Source of the DNA: Phycisphaerae bacterium
GTDB lineage: Bacteria > Planctomycetota > Phycisphaerae > Sedimentisphaerales > Anaerobacaceae
Direction of reading: 5' to 3'
Length of the DNA: 64,000 nucleotides
NCBI GenBank assembly: GCA_017993835.1
Contig: JAGOLX010000035.1
Location: 1,503 to 65,502, forward strand
The position numbers and the translations under genes were made by a program. How positions within the stretch are numbered: position 1 is the first letter of the stretch; every line of letters starts with the position of its first letter. A model generated the notes under the pieces. The model saw nothing but the letters and a program-made list of their open reading frames with translations, was not told the DNA's origin and ran no database searches. This document shows positions 7,548 to 16,306 of this stretch, piece after piece.

Positions 7548-9758
7548 TTGTTCACAACCAGCGTCATCATATCAACAGTCTTGGCCATGACCGCCCAGGG
7601 ATTGCCGACGGTTCATGTCACCTCGGACAACACGAGGATTACGAAGTCGTGCGTAGTCGTCATTCCTCCCGGAACGATCATCGAGGACGCCGACGGCAAC
7701 GGCGTGATTCAAATCGTCGCGTCGGGCATCACGGTCCAGTTCGTCGACGGCTCGTGCCTGCGCGGTTCCGCGAGCGACCTGCCGCCCGATGAGTACAAGG
7801 GCTATGGCATCCGCGTGAATGGACGGTCCAATGTCACGATCCGCGGCGCTCGCGTCAGCGGTTTCTGGTGCGGCCTCTGGGCCACGAAAGCCGACGGCCT
7901 CGTGCTCGGCGCGGTCGATGCCTCCGACAACCGACGGGCTCGTCTGAAGTCCACCCCTGCGGCCGAGGACGGCGGCGACTGGCTCTTCCCGCACGACAAC
8001 GATCAGAACCAATGGCTGGAGAATTACGGCGCTGCGATCTACGTCGAGGACTCGAATCAGATCACGGTGCGCGACTGCAAGGTCCGGCACGGGCAGAACG
8101 CCCTGTGCATCGACCGGGTGAACGACTCGAAGATCTACGACAACGACTTCTCTTTCAACTCCGGCTGGGGCATCGCGATGTGGCGGTCCAGCCGGAATAC
8201 GATCTCGCGGAACGCGTGCGATTTCTGCGTCCGCGGGTACAGCCATCGCGTGTACAACCGCGGCCAGGATTCCGCCGGCATCCTCATGTTCGAGCAGAAC
8301 TGCGAAAACATCATCGCGGAGAACTCCGCCACCCACGGCGGCGACAGCTTCTTCGGCTTCGCGGGCAAGGAGGCCCTGGGCGAGACGGGCGAACACTCCC
8401 TCGACTGGTACGAGCGGCGCGGCAACAGCAGGAATCTACTCATCAACAACGATTTCTCCTACGCACCCGCCCACGGGATCGAGATGACCTTCTCGTTCGG
8501 GAACGTCTTCTGGGGCAACCGCCTGGTCGAGAACGCCATCTGCGGCGTCTGGGGCGGCTACTCACAGGATACGCTGATCGCCAAGAACCAGATCGAAGGC
8601 AACGGCGAGATGGCCTACGGCCTGGAACGCGGCGGCATCAACATCGAGCACGGTCGGGGCAACCGCATCCTGGCCAACGTCTTCGCGAACAACCAGTGCG
8701 GCGTCCACCTCTGGGGCGGCCCGGTCGGCGACTTCGCACAGAAACCCTGGGCCAAGGCCAACGGCACCGACTCTAAGGACAACGTGGTCGCGGGCAACCA
8801 GTTCACGGGCGATAAGCTCGTGTTCCATCTCCGTGGGCCGGGTGAACTCACTGTCGGCGAGAACTCGTTCGAAGGCGTAGATCAACAGATGTCCCAAGAG
8901 ACCGAGCACGTCGTTCGCAGCAGCGCGGGTGTGGAGAATCCGCCGGAGCCTCAGTATTCTGTCTGCGGCAAGACGCATCCGGTCGGCGCCCGTCCGCACC
9001 TGCGGGGCCGTCAGAGCATCGTCATGACGGAGTGGGGGCCATGGGATCACGAATCGCCGCTAATTCGCATGGTCCAAGACGACGGCGACTCCATCCAGTA
9101 CGACCTGCACAACATGGCCAAGAGCACTCTCGTGGCCATCGAGGGCAGCAATGTCACATGGGAACGCTCCACATCCGCGGAGGCGGGAGGCGGGACCACG
9201 TACGCGATTCGCGCGACCGCGCCCGGCGTGCATCCGTATTTGTTGCAGGTCAAGAGCGGCGCCTGGAAGCAGGAGATTCGAGGCACGCTCGTTTCCGCGT
9301 TGTGGGATGTCACGTTCTTCAAGTGGGACAAGACGACGGACCCGCGTGAGAACCTCGACGCCTGGCGGAAGCTCAGCAAGAACGAGAAGGCGGTCTCGGG
9401 ACAGATCAAGCAGTTGACGCTCAAGTACGGCTGGAGCGGTCCCAGCGAACAGAAGCTCTCTGATGCGATTACCGCAGCCAAGCTCGGAGGTGACTACTTC
9501 GGCATGATCGCCAGAACCCGCTTGCCGCTCTCGGCGGGCACATGGGAATTCACCACGCTCAGCGACGACGGCATTCGCATCACCGTGGACGGCAAACCGG
9601 TCATCGAGAACTGGGCCTGGCACGGACCCACGCGCGACGCCGGGGTGCTCGAGCTGCACGAGGACAAGACGGTCGAAATCGTGGTCGAGCACTTCGAGAT
9701 CGACGGTTACGCCGTGCTCGAATTGGGAGTCGCTCCCGGGTCCGGACCAACACCGTAG
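7548..9758 (+). CDS. Exported right-handed beta-helix protein with C-terminal PA14-like domain
   Basis: About 736 residues. I prefer the TTG at 7548: ggag lies 9 nt upstream and the start gives a good signal peptide (FTTSVIISTVLAMTAQGLP). The ATG at 7512 lies inside repeat R5. The middle of the protein (about residues 90-430) has the repeated N-x-I/V, G-I-x and N-x-F pattern of parallel beta-helix (PbH1) domains, as in polysaccharide lyases, hydrolases and epimerases. The C-terminal part (TWEFTTLSDDGIRITVDGKP) looks like a PA14 sugar-binding domain. Given the neighbouring GH127 and DUF4832 genes, it probably binds or cleaves a plant or algal glycan. The last 52 bp overlap the convergent YkgJ gene. 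Confidence 0.85.
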   Translation: MFTTSVIISTVLAMTAQGLPTVHVTSDNTRITKSCVVVIPPGTIIEDADGNGVIQIVASGITVQFVDGSCLRGSASDLPPDEYKGYGIRVNGRSNVTIRGARVSGFWCGLWATKADGLVLGAVDASDNRRARLKSTPAAEDGGDWLFPHDNDQNQWLENYGAAIYVEDSNQITVRDCKVRHGQNALCIDRVNDSKIYDNDFSFNSGWGIAMWRSSRNTISRNACDFCVRGYSHRVYNRGQDSAGILMFEQNCENIIAENSATHGGDSFFGFAGKEALGETGEHSLDWYERRGNSRNLLINNDFSYAPAHGIEMTFSFGNVFWGNRLVENAICGVWGGYSQDTLIAKNQIEGNGEMAYGLERGGINIEHGRGNRILANVFANNQCGVHLWGGPVGDFAQKPWAKANGTDSKDNVVAGNQFTGDKLVFHLRGPGELTVGENSFEGVDQQMSQETEHVVRSSAGVENPPEPQYSVCGKTHPVGARPHLRGRQSIVMTEWGPWDHESPLIRMVQDDGDSIQYDLHNMAKSTLVAIEGSNVTWERSTSAEAGGGTTYAIRATAPGVHPYLLQVKSGAWKQEIRGTLVSALWDVTFFKWDKTTDPRENLDAWRKLSKNEKAVSGQIKQLTLKYGWSGPSEQKLSDAITAAKLGGDYFGMIARTRLPLSAGTWEFTTLSDDGIRITVDGKPVIENWAWHGPTRDAGVLELHEDKTVEIVVEHFEIDGYAVLELGVAPGSGPTP

Positions 9759-10375
9759 GACTGGATGGCGAAGGTGTTGAGGGCCGTGGGCAGGTCCTGG
9801 TAGCGGTAGGGGACCCGGAGTTCCTCGCACAACTGCTTGAGTCGCTTCAGCGCCGCTTCGCTCAGGTCGCTCTGGAAGGCCGAATCGCCGCGACAGGTGA
9901 AGATGCGACAGCCCGCGAAACGATGCTCGTGGATCGTGCACCGGTTGTCCTGCTGGTAGGGGCATCGGCCGGTGGGCATGGGCAACAGCCGGTGGCTTGG
10001 AAAAAGACAGATCGGGCCTGTATTCTTCAACGGAATCTCTGGGTTCGATTTCGTTGAAGAATGGAAGGGACGAAGCTCTCGACGCGCAATCGCCCGTTTG
10101 AGGGGGAAAAATCGAGCCAAGATATTTTTCCCCCTCAAAGCAGGCCCGATCTGCCTTTTTCCAAGCCGATCCACATTCAGCTTCACGGCCAGATAGATCA
10201 GCTCGGGTGGCGTGACGTAGAGCCGATGCTCGTAGGCGATGAAGTCGCAGCAGGCGCCGCAGGCATTGCACGAGCCCGCCCGGTGTGGCTCTCGTCGCTG
10301 CTGTGACTCGATCCACGTGTAGACGTTCGCTACTTCCTCGACGAGTCGGCGATGTCCTTCGGGTAGTCCCACCAT
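9707..10375 (-). CDS. YkgJ-family cysteine-cluster (zinc/iron-chelating) protein with in-frame repeat
   Basis: 222 residues from ATG 10375, with ggaag 8 nt upstream and inside the end of the upstream YkgJ-type gene. The family signature is split in two: CNACGACC (C36, C39, C42, C43) and, much later, CPYQQDNRCTIHEHRF followed by GCRIFTC. Between them, residues about 72-126 are encoded by a full R1 element (9999-10162), which separates two halves of a compact metal-binding fold without breaking the frame. YkgJ proteins bind Zn or Fe-S through these cysteines; their function is not settled. The 3' end overlaps the convergent beta-helix gene by 52 bp. The protein may be functional with a surface loop or may be an in-frame disrupted copy. 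Confidence 0.8.
   Translation of the reverse strand: MVGLPEGHRRLVEEVANVYTWIESQQRREPHRAGSCNACGACCDFIAYEHRLYVTPPELIYLAVKLNVDRLGKRQIGPALRGKNILARFFPLKRAIARRELRPFHSSTKSNPEIPLKNTGPICLFPSHRLLPMPTGRCPYQQDNRCTIHEHRFAGCRIFTCRGDSAFQSDLSEAALKRLKQLCEELRVPYRYQDLPTALNTFAIQSYGVGPDPGATPNSSTA
9999..10162. repeat. Palindromic repeat R1, complete copy inside a YkgJ gene
   Basis: 164 bp, aligning end to end with the copy at 6128-6290. It has the same outer arms (ggaaaaagacagatcgggcc / cccgatctgcctttttcc), the same internal attcttcaacg hairpin and the same gagggggaa / ttccccctc hairpin. The flanking ggctt / aagcc extends the stem further. The host gene is read on the minus strand. The element is open in more than one frame. 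Confidence 0.92.
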
Positions 10376-10881
10376 CTCGTGTTCTTCCGGATCTTCTCGA
10401 TTTCGTCGCAACTGTAGAGCCGGCCGCGGTTAATGCCGGGACATCGCTGGGCGGCCCGGTTCCACGCCTCCGGGCTGGCCAGATTCTCCGACCAGAACGG
10501 CCACGTCCGACACTGGCCCGGCCGAACGGAGTAGATCGCACACTGCTTGACGCCGTCGATCATCTGGAGAAAGATGCAGTCCTTGGTAATGGGCTCCTCG
10601 ATGATGGACATCCGCAGCCCGACGTGTCGCATGTACCTGCGGCACAGCTCCTCCGGCGTGAGGTTCAGATGCTCGGCGATCATCTGAACTTCCGGCTTGG
10701 CCACCCAGATATAGCCCTCGCCCGGCCCGGAGCAGCACCCGCCGCACCCGCGGCACTCGAAGTGCAGCCCCGCTGCATACCATCTTGTCGAAATCCGTTC
10801 CCTGATGAGGACACCTCTGGGATCAACCACCGACGGCATGTGTTTCCAGATGTCGCCGATCTTCCCGTGGTGGACGTTCAT
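10330..10881 (-). CDS. YkgJ-family cysteine-cluster protein
   Basis: 183 residues. The motif CRGCGGCCSGPGEG near residue 43 and later CAIYSVRPGQCRTWPFW match the YkgJ/Fe-S-cluster oxidoreductase family, which binds Zn or Fe-S through these cysteines. An agaagg ribosome site precedes the ATG. It lies 7 nt after ilvD, and its 3' end overlaps the next YkgJ gene by 46 nt, so the three genes are probably one transcript. No repeat interrupts this paralog, which makes it the natural comparison for its neighbour. Confidence 0.82.
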   Translation of the reverse strand: MNVHHGKIGDIWKHMPSVVDPRGVLIRERISTRWYAAGLHFECRGCGGCCSGPGEGYIWVAKPEVQMIAEHLNLTPEELCRRYMRHVGLRMSIIEEPITKDCIFLQMIDGVKQCAIYSVRPGQCRTWPFWSENLASPEAWNRAAQRCPGINRGRLYSCDEIEKIRKNTRWWDYPKDIADSSRK

Positions 10882-10888
10882 CCGCCTT

Positions 10889-12559
10889 CTACCACTTGAG
10901 CACGGCGCCGGTGTCGGCGCTGGTGGCCATGGCAGCGTACTTGGCCAGGCAGCCGCTCTTGATCCTCGGCTCGGGGGCCTTCCAGCTCTTCTTGCGGGCG
11001 GCCAGTTCCTTTGCGGTGAGCTGCACTTTGATCTTGTTCTTCGGGATGTCGATCTCGATGATGTCGCCGTTCTGGAGCATGGCGATGGGCCCGCCGTTCG
11101 CCGCCTCTGGGCTGATGTGCCCGATGCACGCGCCGCGGGTGCCGCCGCTGAAGCGCCCGTCGGTAATCAAGGCGACCGACTCGCCCAACCCCGCGCCCAT
11201 GATGTAGCTGGTCGGGCTGAGCATCTCCTGCATGCCGGGACCGCCCTTGGGGCCTTCGTAGCGGATGACGACCACGTCACCGGCCTTGACCTTGCCCGCC
11301 AGGATGCCCTCGCCCGCTTCTTCCTGGCTGTCGAAAATGACCGCGGGACCTTTGTGCGTGAGCATGGACGGGGCCACGCCCGCGCTCTTGACCACGCAGC
11401 CCTTCGGCGCCAGGTTGCCGCGCAGGACCGCCAGGCCGCCCGCTTGGGAGTAGGGATTCTCCAGGGAGTGGATCACCTCGGGATTCCTGATTTGCGCGTT
11501 GGCGATGTTCTCGCCGAGCGTCTTGCCGGTCACGGTGCGGCAATCGAGGTTCAGCAGGTTCGGGATCTTGCTGATTTCCTTGAGGATCGCGCTGACGCCG
11601 CCTGCGGCGTCCACGTCCTCGACGTGCACCTTGTTCGTCGAGGGCGAGACTTTGCAGATATTCGGGCATCGGGCGGAGATCGCGTTGATCCGGTCGAGGT
11701 CGTATTCGATGCCCGCTTCGCTGGCGATGGCCAGGGTGTGCAGAACGGTGTTGGTCGAGCCGCCCATCGCCATGTCGAGCATCAGGGCGTTGTCCATCGA
11801 CTTGAGGCTGATGATGTCCAGCGGCTTGACATCGTTCTTGACCAGTTCCAGGATCTGCTTGCCGACCGCCTTGTACAGGTCCTGACGCTTGGGGGCCACC
11901 GCCAGGATGGTGCCGTTGCCGGGCAGGGCCATGCCGATGGCCTCCGCCAGGCAGTTCATCGAGTTGGCGGTGAACATGCCGGAGCAACTCCCGCAGGTGG
12001 GGCAGCCGGTGGCCTCGAGCTCGTCGAGCTGGGCCTGACCGATCTTGCCCATCTTGAGCTGGGCGACGCCCTCGAAGATGCTGATCAGATCGACAGTCCG
12101 CCCGTCCTTGGTCTTGCCGGCCTTCATGGGCCCGCCGGAGACGTAGATCGTCGGGATATTCAAACGCACAGACGCCATGAGCATCCCCGGCACGATCTTG
12201 TCGCAGTTGGCGATGCAGATCAGGCCGTCAAAGCAGTGCGCGCGGGCCATCGACTCGACCGAGTCGGCGACGATCTCTCGGGAGGCCAGCGAGTACTTCA
12301 TGCCGGTGTGGCCCATGGCGACGCCGTCGCAGATGGCAATCGTGTTGAACTCGAAGGGCACTCCGCCCGCGTCGCGCACGGCCTGCTTGACGACCTCGCC
12401 CACCTTGTTCAGATGGACGTGTCCCGGGACGACCTCGCAGAAGCTGTTGGCGATCCCGATGAAGGGCTTGTTGATATCCGCATCGCCCAGACCACACGCA
12501 TGGAGCAGGGCCCTGTGCGGCGCCCGCTGGAAACCTTGTTTGACCGTATCACTTCTCAT
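10889..12559 (-). CDS. ilvD: Dihydroxy-acid dehydratase
   Basis: 556 residues, the usual length for IlvD. It catalyses dehydration of 2,3-dihydroxy-isovalerate and 2,3-dihydroxy-3-methylvalerate to the 2-oxo acids in valine, leucine and isoleucine synthesis. Family motifs are clear: [28 protein letters not shown] (Fe-S ligands), [15 protein letters not shown], and [12 protein letters not shown] near the C-terminus. The ATG at 12559 has ggag 10 nt upstream; a longer in-frame start at 12586 lacks support. The enzyme is cytosolic. It is followed closely by two YkgJ-type genes. Confidence 0.96.
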   Translation of the reverse strand: MRSDTVKQGFQRAPHRALLHACGLGDADINKPFIGIANSFCEVVPGHVHLNKVGEVVKQAVRDAGGVPFEFNTIAICDGVAMGHTGMKYSLASREIVADSVESMARAHCFDGLICIANCDKIVPGMLMASVRLNIPTIYVSGGPMKAGKTKDGRTVDLISIFEGVAQLKMGKIGQAQLDELEATGCPTCGSCSGMFTANSMNCLAEAIGMALPGNGTILAVAPKRQDLYKAVGKQILELVKNDVKPLDIISLKSMDNALMLDMAMGGSTNTVLHTLAIASEAGIEYDLDRINAISARCPNICKVSPSTNKVHVEDVDAAGGVSAILKEISKIPNLLNLDCRTVTGKTLGENIANAQIRNPEVIHSLENPYSQAGGLAVLRGNLAPKGCVVKSAGVAPSMLTHKGPAVIFDSQEEAGEGILAGKVKAGDVVVIRYEGPKGGPGMQEMLSPTSYIMGAGLGESVALITDGRFSGGTRGACIGHISPEAANGGPIAMLQNGDIIEIDIPKNKIKVQLTAKELAARKKSWKAPEPRIKSGCLAKYAAMATSADTGAVLKW

Positions 12560-12964
12560 TGTCGATCGACTCCGAATCACAACCATAGAAACGATGTGCG
12601 TGAAAGACCTCAGTGTAGCCGGCCGCCGCGGATGAATAAAGGAAAAACGCGGCCTTCTCCGGCGGAAACCGGCTCCGGCGGGTACACGCGGTCTCTGGCA
12701 ACCGCACCTGACTTGTCATGCTGAACGCAGTGAAGCATCCGGCCCAAGAACCAGAGGTCCGCCTCGACGGCGGATCGAGCGTTCTCCTCCGATGCCCAGA
12801 TGCTTCGCTTCGCTCAGCATGACAATTCCAAGCCTCGCAAGTACGGACGTGCACCCGGCAACGAGCAACGACGCGTTTTCCCCTTTGCCATGCGGGCAAG
12901 CCGCACCTACAATAACGTGCTGGACCTGGTGACTGGAGCGCTTCCCCCGGGTGGAGAACACAGT
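12560..12964. other. Intergenic stretch with repeat R3
   Basis: This divergent spacer separates ilvD from the Tat-exported gene at 12965. The middle third is the R3 palindrome. The remainder should hold two promoters, but I cannot place convincing -35/-10 pairs. The final gggtggagaacacagt is the ribosome site of the next gene. Confidence 0.6.
12713..12825. repeat. Palindromic repeat R3 (ttgtcatgctgaac family)
   Basis: The left arm ttgtcatgctgaacgcagtg is the inverted partner of cttcgctcagcatgacaa on the right. A half copy (tgtcatgctgaacgaagtg) recurs at about 34025-34055. The element lies between divergent genes. Confidence 0.75.
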
Positions 12965-13930
12965 ATGCAAGCGAATCGTTCGAATCTGTCGCGTCGTGGT
13001 TTTCTCAGGAGTTCGTTGATCGGCTCGGCCATCGGGACCGGAGCGTTCAGCTTCGAGGAGCGGGCGCTGCTGGCCCGGGCGACCGAGAACTCCGATCCAG
13101 GCCGGCCTGCCGAGTCAACGGGCGAGATGCCCACAGGCAAGCTCGGAAAACTGAACGTCACACGTCTGATCGTCGGCGGCAACGTCACCAGCGGCTTCGC
13201 GCACAGCCGGGACCTGATCTACGTGTCCGGCCTGCTGCGACAGTACTTCACGGATAAGAAGGTCTTCGAAACCTGGGAGTTGTGCGAGGAGTGCGGGATC
13301 AACACCGCGGTGCTGCGACTGGACGACCACGTCATCGGGCTGATCACACGGTACTGGAACGAGCGGGGCGGCAAGCTCCAGTGGATCGCGCAGGTGAAAA
13401 TCACCGCGGACAGCTTCGACGAGATCAAGCGGGCGGTCGATCATGGAGCCGTCGCGGTCTACGTCCATGGCGGCGTCTGCGACAGTCTGGTCGAGGAAGG
13501 CAACGTGGACCGGATCGCGAAGGCGGTGCAGTTCATCAAGGATCAGCATGTGGTCGCGGGCGTCGCGGGCCACAAGATCGAGGTCCCGATCGCCTGCGAG
13601 AAGGCCGGCGTCGATCCCGATTTCTACATGAAGACGCTGCACCGTCTCGACTACTGGTCTGCTGCCGGCCGGCCGGAGCACGACAACGCCTGGTGCCTGA
13701 CGCCCAAGGAGACCGTCGAGTTCATGGCGACCGTGAAGAAACCCTGGATCGCCTACAAGGTCATGGCCGCGGGCGCGATCCACCCGCAGGAGGGTTTTCG
13801 CTTTGCCTACGAGAGCGGCGCGGACTTCATCTGCGCCGGCATGTTCGACTTCCAGGTCCGCGAGGACGCAATCATCGCCCGGAACATCCTCAACAGCAAC
13901 CTGCCTCGCCGGCGCCCCTGGCGAGGATAG
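12965..13930 (+). CDS. Tat-exported protein of unknown function
   Basis: 321 residues from ATG 12965, preceded by gtggagaacacagt. The N-terminus is a twin-arginine signal (LSRRGFLRSSLIGSAIG). The mature part (GKLNVTRLIVGGNVTSGFAHSR and later alternating beta/alpha segments such as AVAVYVHGG, VAGVAGHKIEVP and PWIAYKVMAAGAI) suggests a TIM barrel of aldolase or aldo/keto-reductase type. I do not recognise active-site residues, so no function is assigned. It is convergent with the sulfatase, with only about 23 bp between the two stop codons. Confidence 0.72.
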   Translation: MQANRSNLSRRGFLRSSLIGSAIGTGAFSFEERALLARATENSDPGRPAESTGEMPTGKLGKLNVTRLIVGGNVTSGFAHSRDLIYVSGLLRQYFTDKKVFETWELCEECGINTAVLRLDDHVIGLITRYWNERGGKLQWIAQVKITADSFDEIKRAVDHGAVAVYVHGGVCDSLVEEGNVDRIAKAVQFIKDQHVVAGVAGHKIEVPIACEKAGVDPDFYMKTLHRLDYWSAAGRPEHDNAWCLTPKETVEFMATVKKPWIAYKVMAAGAIHPQEGFRFAYESGADFICAGMFDFQVREDAIIARNILNSNLPRRRPWRG

Positions 13931-13953
13931 GGTGTGATGCGTACAGCTTCGTC

Positions 13954-15420
13954 TCAGGCGCCTTCTGCACGTTTGAGGGGCCAGAACTTGGACTCGGTCC
14001 GCGCCCGGGCGAGATAGGCTCGGGCTTCGGCGACCTCCTCAGGGTGGCCGGCGGCCACGTCGGTCGTCTCGCCGAGATCGTTCGCAAGATCGTACAGCTC
14101 CAGATTCCCGCTGGGCAGGCAGATCGCCTTCCACCGGCCGAATCGAACCGCCTGGGCAGAACCCCGCTCATGGAATTCCCAGTAGAGGAATTCGTGCTGC
14201 TCTTGCTTGCGGGCGTTGCCCAGCAGCGTCGGGACCAGGGACAGGCCGTCGGTGGTCTCGGGAGCCTCGGCGCCGGCCAGGGCGGCGCAGGTCGGCAGGA
14301 AGTCCCAGAAGGCCGAGACGTGGGCGCTGACGGCGCCTGCCTCGATGTGTCCCGGCCAACGGGCGATCAGCGGCACGCGGATGCCGCCTTCGTACAGATC
14401 GCGTTTGATGCCTCGCAGCGGGCCGCTGCCGGTGAAGAAGTTCGGGTCCGAGCCACCTTCGCGATGGGGACCATTGTCGCTGCCGAAGAAGACGAGCGTG
14501 TTCCCGTCGATGCCGAGGTTCTTGACCCGCCGCAGGAGTCGCCCGACGCCGCGATCCAGTCGGGAAACCATCGCGGCTCGTCCCTTCTCCGCCTGCGGCC
14601 AGTCCTGCCCCTCGTAGACGCCGTAGTCGGGCACTTCCATGCCGTTCTTGCCGGCCTCGTTGTTGGCGTGCGGCAGCGTCACTGCGAAGTACAAGAAGAA
14701 GGGGCCGTCCTTGTTCTCCGTGACGAACTGGAGCGCCTCCTGCTCCATGAGGTCATACGAGTACTCGACCTTCTCCGTGGCGACGCCTGCGCCGTCCTCC
14801 CGGCCGCCCGGGACCTTGTTCTGGAGCGGGATGCGCTGACCGTTTCGGAACAAGAACTCCGGATAGTAGTTGTGGGCGTGGCGCTGGCACAGATAGCCAA
14901 AAGAGTAGTCGAATCCTTGCTTGTTCGGCTCACCGGTGCTGTCGGGCCCGCCCAGACCCCACTTGCCGATCAGGGCAGTCTTGTAGCCGGCCTGCTGGAG
15001 CATTCTGGGCAGCGTCACTGTGTCCGCGGGCAGGGGCAACTGGCCCATCGGGCGGACCTCGCTGTTGCCGCGAATGTACGTGTGTCCCGTGTGCAGGCCG
15101 GTCATCAGGCAGCATCGCGAGGGGGCGCAGACCGTGCTGCCGGCGTAGTGATCCGTGAACCGCATCCCCTCCGCCGCCATCTGGTCGATCGCGGGCGTCT
15201 CGATCAGCTTCTGGCCGTAGCAGCCCAGGTCGCCGTAACCCAGGTCGTCCGCGAGAATGAAGATGATGTTGGGCTTGTTCGTAGTGACGCCGTGAGGCGT
15301 TTCTTTGGACCCCTTCGCGGACACGCCACGAACGGACCGGGCGCACCCCGCAAGGCCGGCCACTGCCATGCCGACACTCACCTGTTTGAGGAAGTCGCGT
15401 CTGTTGAGGTTCTGGGCCAT
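13954..15420 (-). CDS. Tat-exported sulfatase (formylglycine type)
   Basis: 488 residues from ATG 15420 (ggagg 9 nt upstream). A Tat/lipoprotein-like leader (LNRRDFLKQVSVGMAVAGLAGC) precedes the sulfatase domain, which begins at NIIFILADDLGYGDLGCYG, with metal-binding Asp residues. The catalytic motif C98-A-P-S-R102 (STVCAPSR) would have its Cys converted to formylglycine by a maturase encoded elsewhere. FGSDNGPHREGG supplies further metal ligands. It hydrolyses sulfate esters, probably on sulfated polysaccharides. The linker just before the domain (ETPHGVTTN) is encoded by a 25-bp repeat also present at 23188-23212, so the leader-domain joint carries a dispersed element. Confidence 0.92.
   Translation of the reverse strand: MAQNLNRRDFLKQVSVGMAVAGLAGCARSVRGVSAKGSKETPHGVTTNKPNIIFILADDLGYGDLGCYGQKLIETPAIDQMAAEGMRFTDHYAGSTVCAPSRCCLMTGLHTGHTYIRGNSEVRPMGQLPLPADTVTLPRMLQQAGYKTALIGKWGLGGPDSTGEPNKQGFDYSFGYLCQRHAHNYYPEFLFRNGQRIPLQNKVPGGREDGAGVATEKVEYSYDLMEQEALQFVTENKDGPFFLYFAVTLPHANNEAGKNGMEVPDYGVYEGQDWPQAEKGRAAMVSRLDRGVGRLLRRVKNLGIDGNTLVFFGSDNGPHREGGSDPNFFTGSGPLRGIKRDLYEGGIRVPLIARWPGHIEAGAVSAHVSAFWDFLPTCAALAGAEAPETTDGLSLVPTLLGNARKQEQHEFLYWEFHERGSAQAVRFGRWKAICLPSGNLELYDLANDLGETTDVAAGHPEEVAEARAYLARARTESKFWPLKRAEGA
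15277..15301. repeat. Repeat R12 core inside the sulfatase gene
   Basis: The 25-bp core, beginning gttcgtagtgacgccgtg, is identical to 23188-23212, where it is part of a longer intergenic palindrome (gtagtg...cactac). Here it is in frame between the export signal and the catalytic domain. Confidence 0.8.
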
Positions 15421-15510
15421 TCGAACGTGCCTCCATCGGGAACATCTGCCGTACTGCGTCCTCGGGCGGAACCGGACACGCACCCAGAATACCGGACACA
15501 CCGTCGATGC

Positions 15511-15951
15511 TCAAGTCTGGGGGCTGGAAGATACGGCGCCGAGCAAGTTCTCGATTCGTCGCCGGAAGAAGGGGCACCACAAGCCCAGGATCGCGAACGG
15601 CAGCGCAAACAGGAACACCATGGCTCCGGTGATGAGACCCCAGATGACAGCGGGCTCCAGAAGCACATCGACGCGGCCCAGGCTATCGGTGGTAGCGAGC
15701 AGGAAAATGAATGCGAACACCAGTGCGCCTGCGAGGCAGACGACGACATTGCCGGCCGCCTGGAACACGACAAATCGCCAGGCGCGACGCGAACGATATC
15801 CTCGGACGGCCAGTGCATAACCCAGAACCGTCGCAATCATCATGACGTCGATGAACGCTGCGGCGGAGATCGTCTGACTGGTCGCGAAGCCAAGCCGGAG
15901 TCCACGGTGACTCGAAGATCGTCGGGAATCCTGGTGAATTCTGACAGACAA
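15511..15951 (-). CDS. Small integral membrane protein, unknown
   Basis: Up to 146 residues. At least three hydrophobic segments are visible (MMIATVLGYALAV, VVVCLAGALVFAFIFLLA, AVIWGLITGAMVFLFALPFAILGL), with Arg-rich loops between them. The longest frame starts at a TTG. The internal ATG ATG at about 15843 is an equally possible start, and neither has a strong ribosome site. No family is recognised. It lies upstream of the sulfatase on the same strand, 90 bp away. Confidence 0.5.
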   Translation of the reverse strand: MSVRIHQDSRRSSSHRGLRLGFATSQTISAAAFIDVMMIATVLGYALAVRGYRSRRAWRFVVFQAAGNVVVCLAGALVFAFIFLLATTDSLGRVDVLLEPAVIWGLITGAMVFLFALPFAILGLWCPFFRRRIENLLGAVSSSPQT

Positions 15952-16028
15952 GTCCGGCAGCGTGTACCACCGCTTTGGCGGACTTCGTTCACTTGGCTCG
16001 GAGTCCCTTCAGGGGACAGTACAGTAAT

Positions 16029-16094
16029 GTAGCCCAGCCGCCCCCGGCTGGGATCACCCCCGGCTGGGATCACCCCCGAGGGCGGGGGTGCCAC
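16029..16094. repeat. Palindromic repeat R2 with internal duplication
   Basis: The left arm gtagcccagccgcccccggc and the right arm gagggcgggggtgccac are as in the other R2 copies. The unit ggctgggatcaccccc is present twice, a small internal tandem duplication. It overlaps the 3' end of the small frame at 16054-16278. Confidence 0.78.
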
Positions 16095-16278
16095 ACGGTT
16101 CAGGCGGCTCGAAAGTCGTGGTCTGGTCTTTCGGCCCCGTGAGGATCAGTTGCTCGATCCCCTGGCCCTCGATGCGAAGCTCGCCGACCGCCTCCTGCCC
16201 GCCGTACGCCGCGAGCGCCGAAATGTGGGCAAGGACCAGAGCCCGAGCAATCGGCGCACCCGTTTTGCGCCTTGCCAT
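16054..16278 (-). CDS. Possible small protein, unknown
   Basis: About 74 residues from an ATG with ggag 6 nt upstream (MARRKTGAPIARALVLAHIS). It begins about 28 nt after the true end of the UGA-containing gene at 16307. Its last 17 or so codons lie in repeat R2, so the C-terminus is probably not conserved. No family is recognised. It could be a small co-transcribed protein or a chance frame. Confidence 0.3.
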   Translation of the reverse strand: MARRKTGAPIARALVLAHISALAAYGGQEAVGELRIEGQGIEQLILTGPKDQTTTFEPPEPCGTPALGGDPSRG

Positions 16279-16306
16279 TCTCGTCTCCGCCACGAGACTG
16301 TTACAT

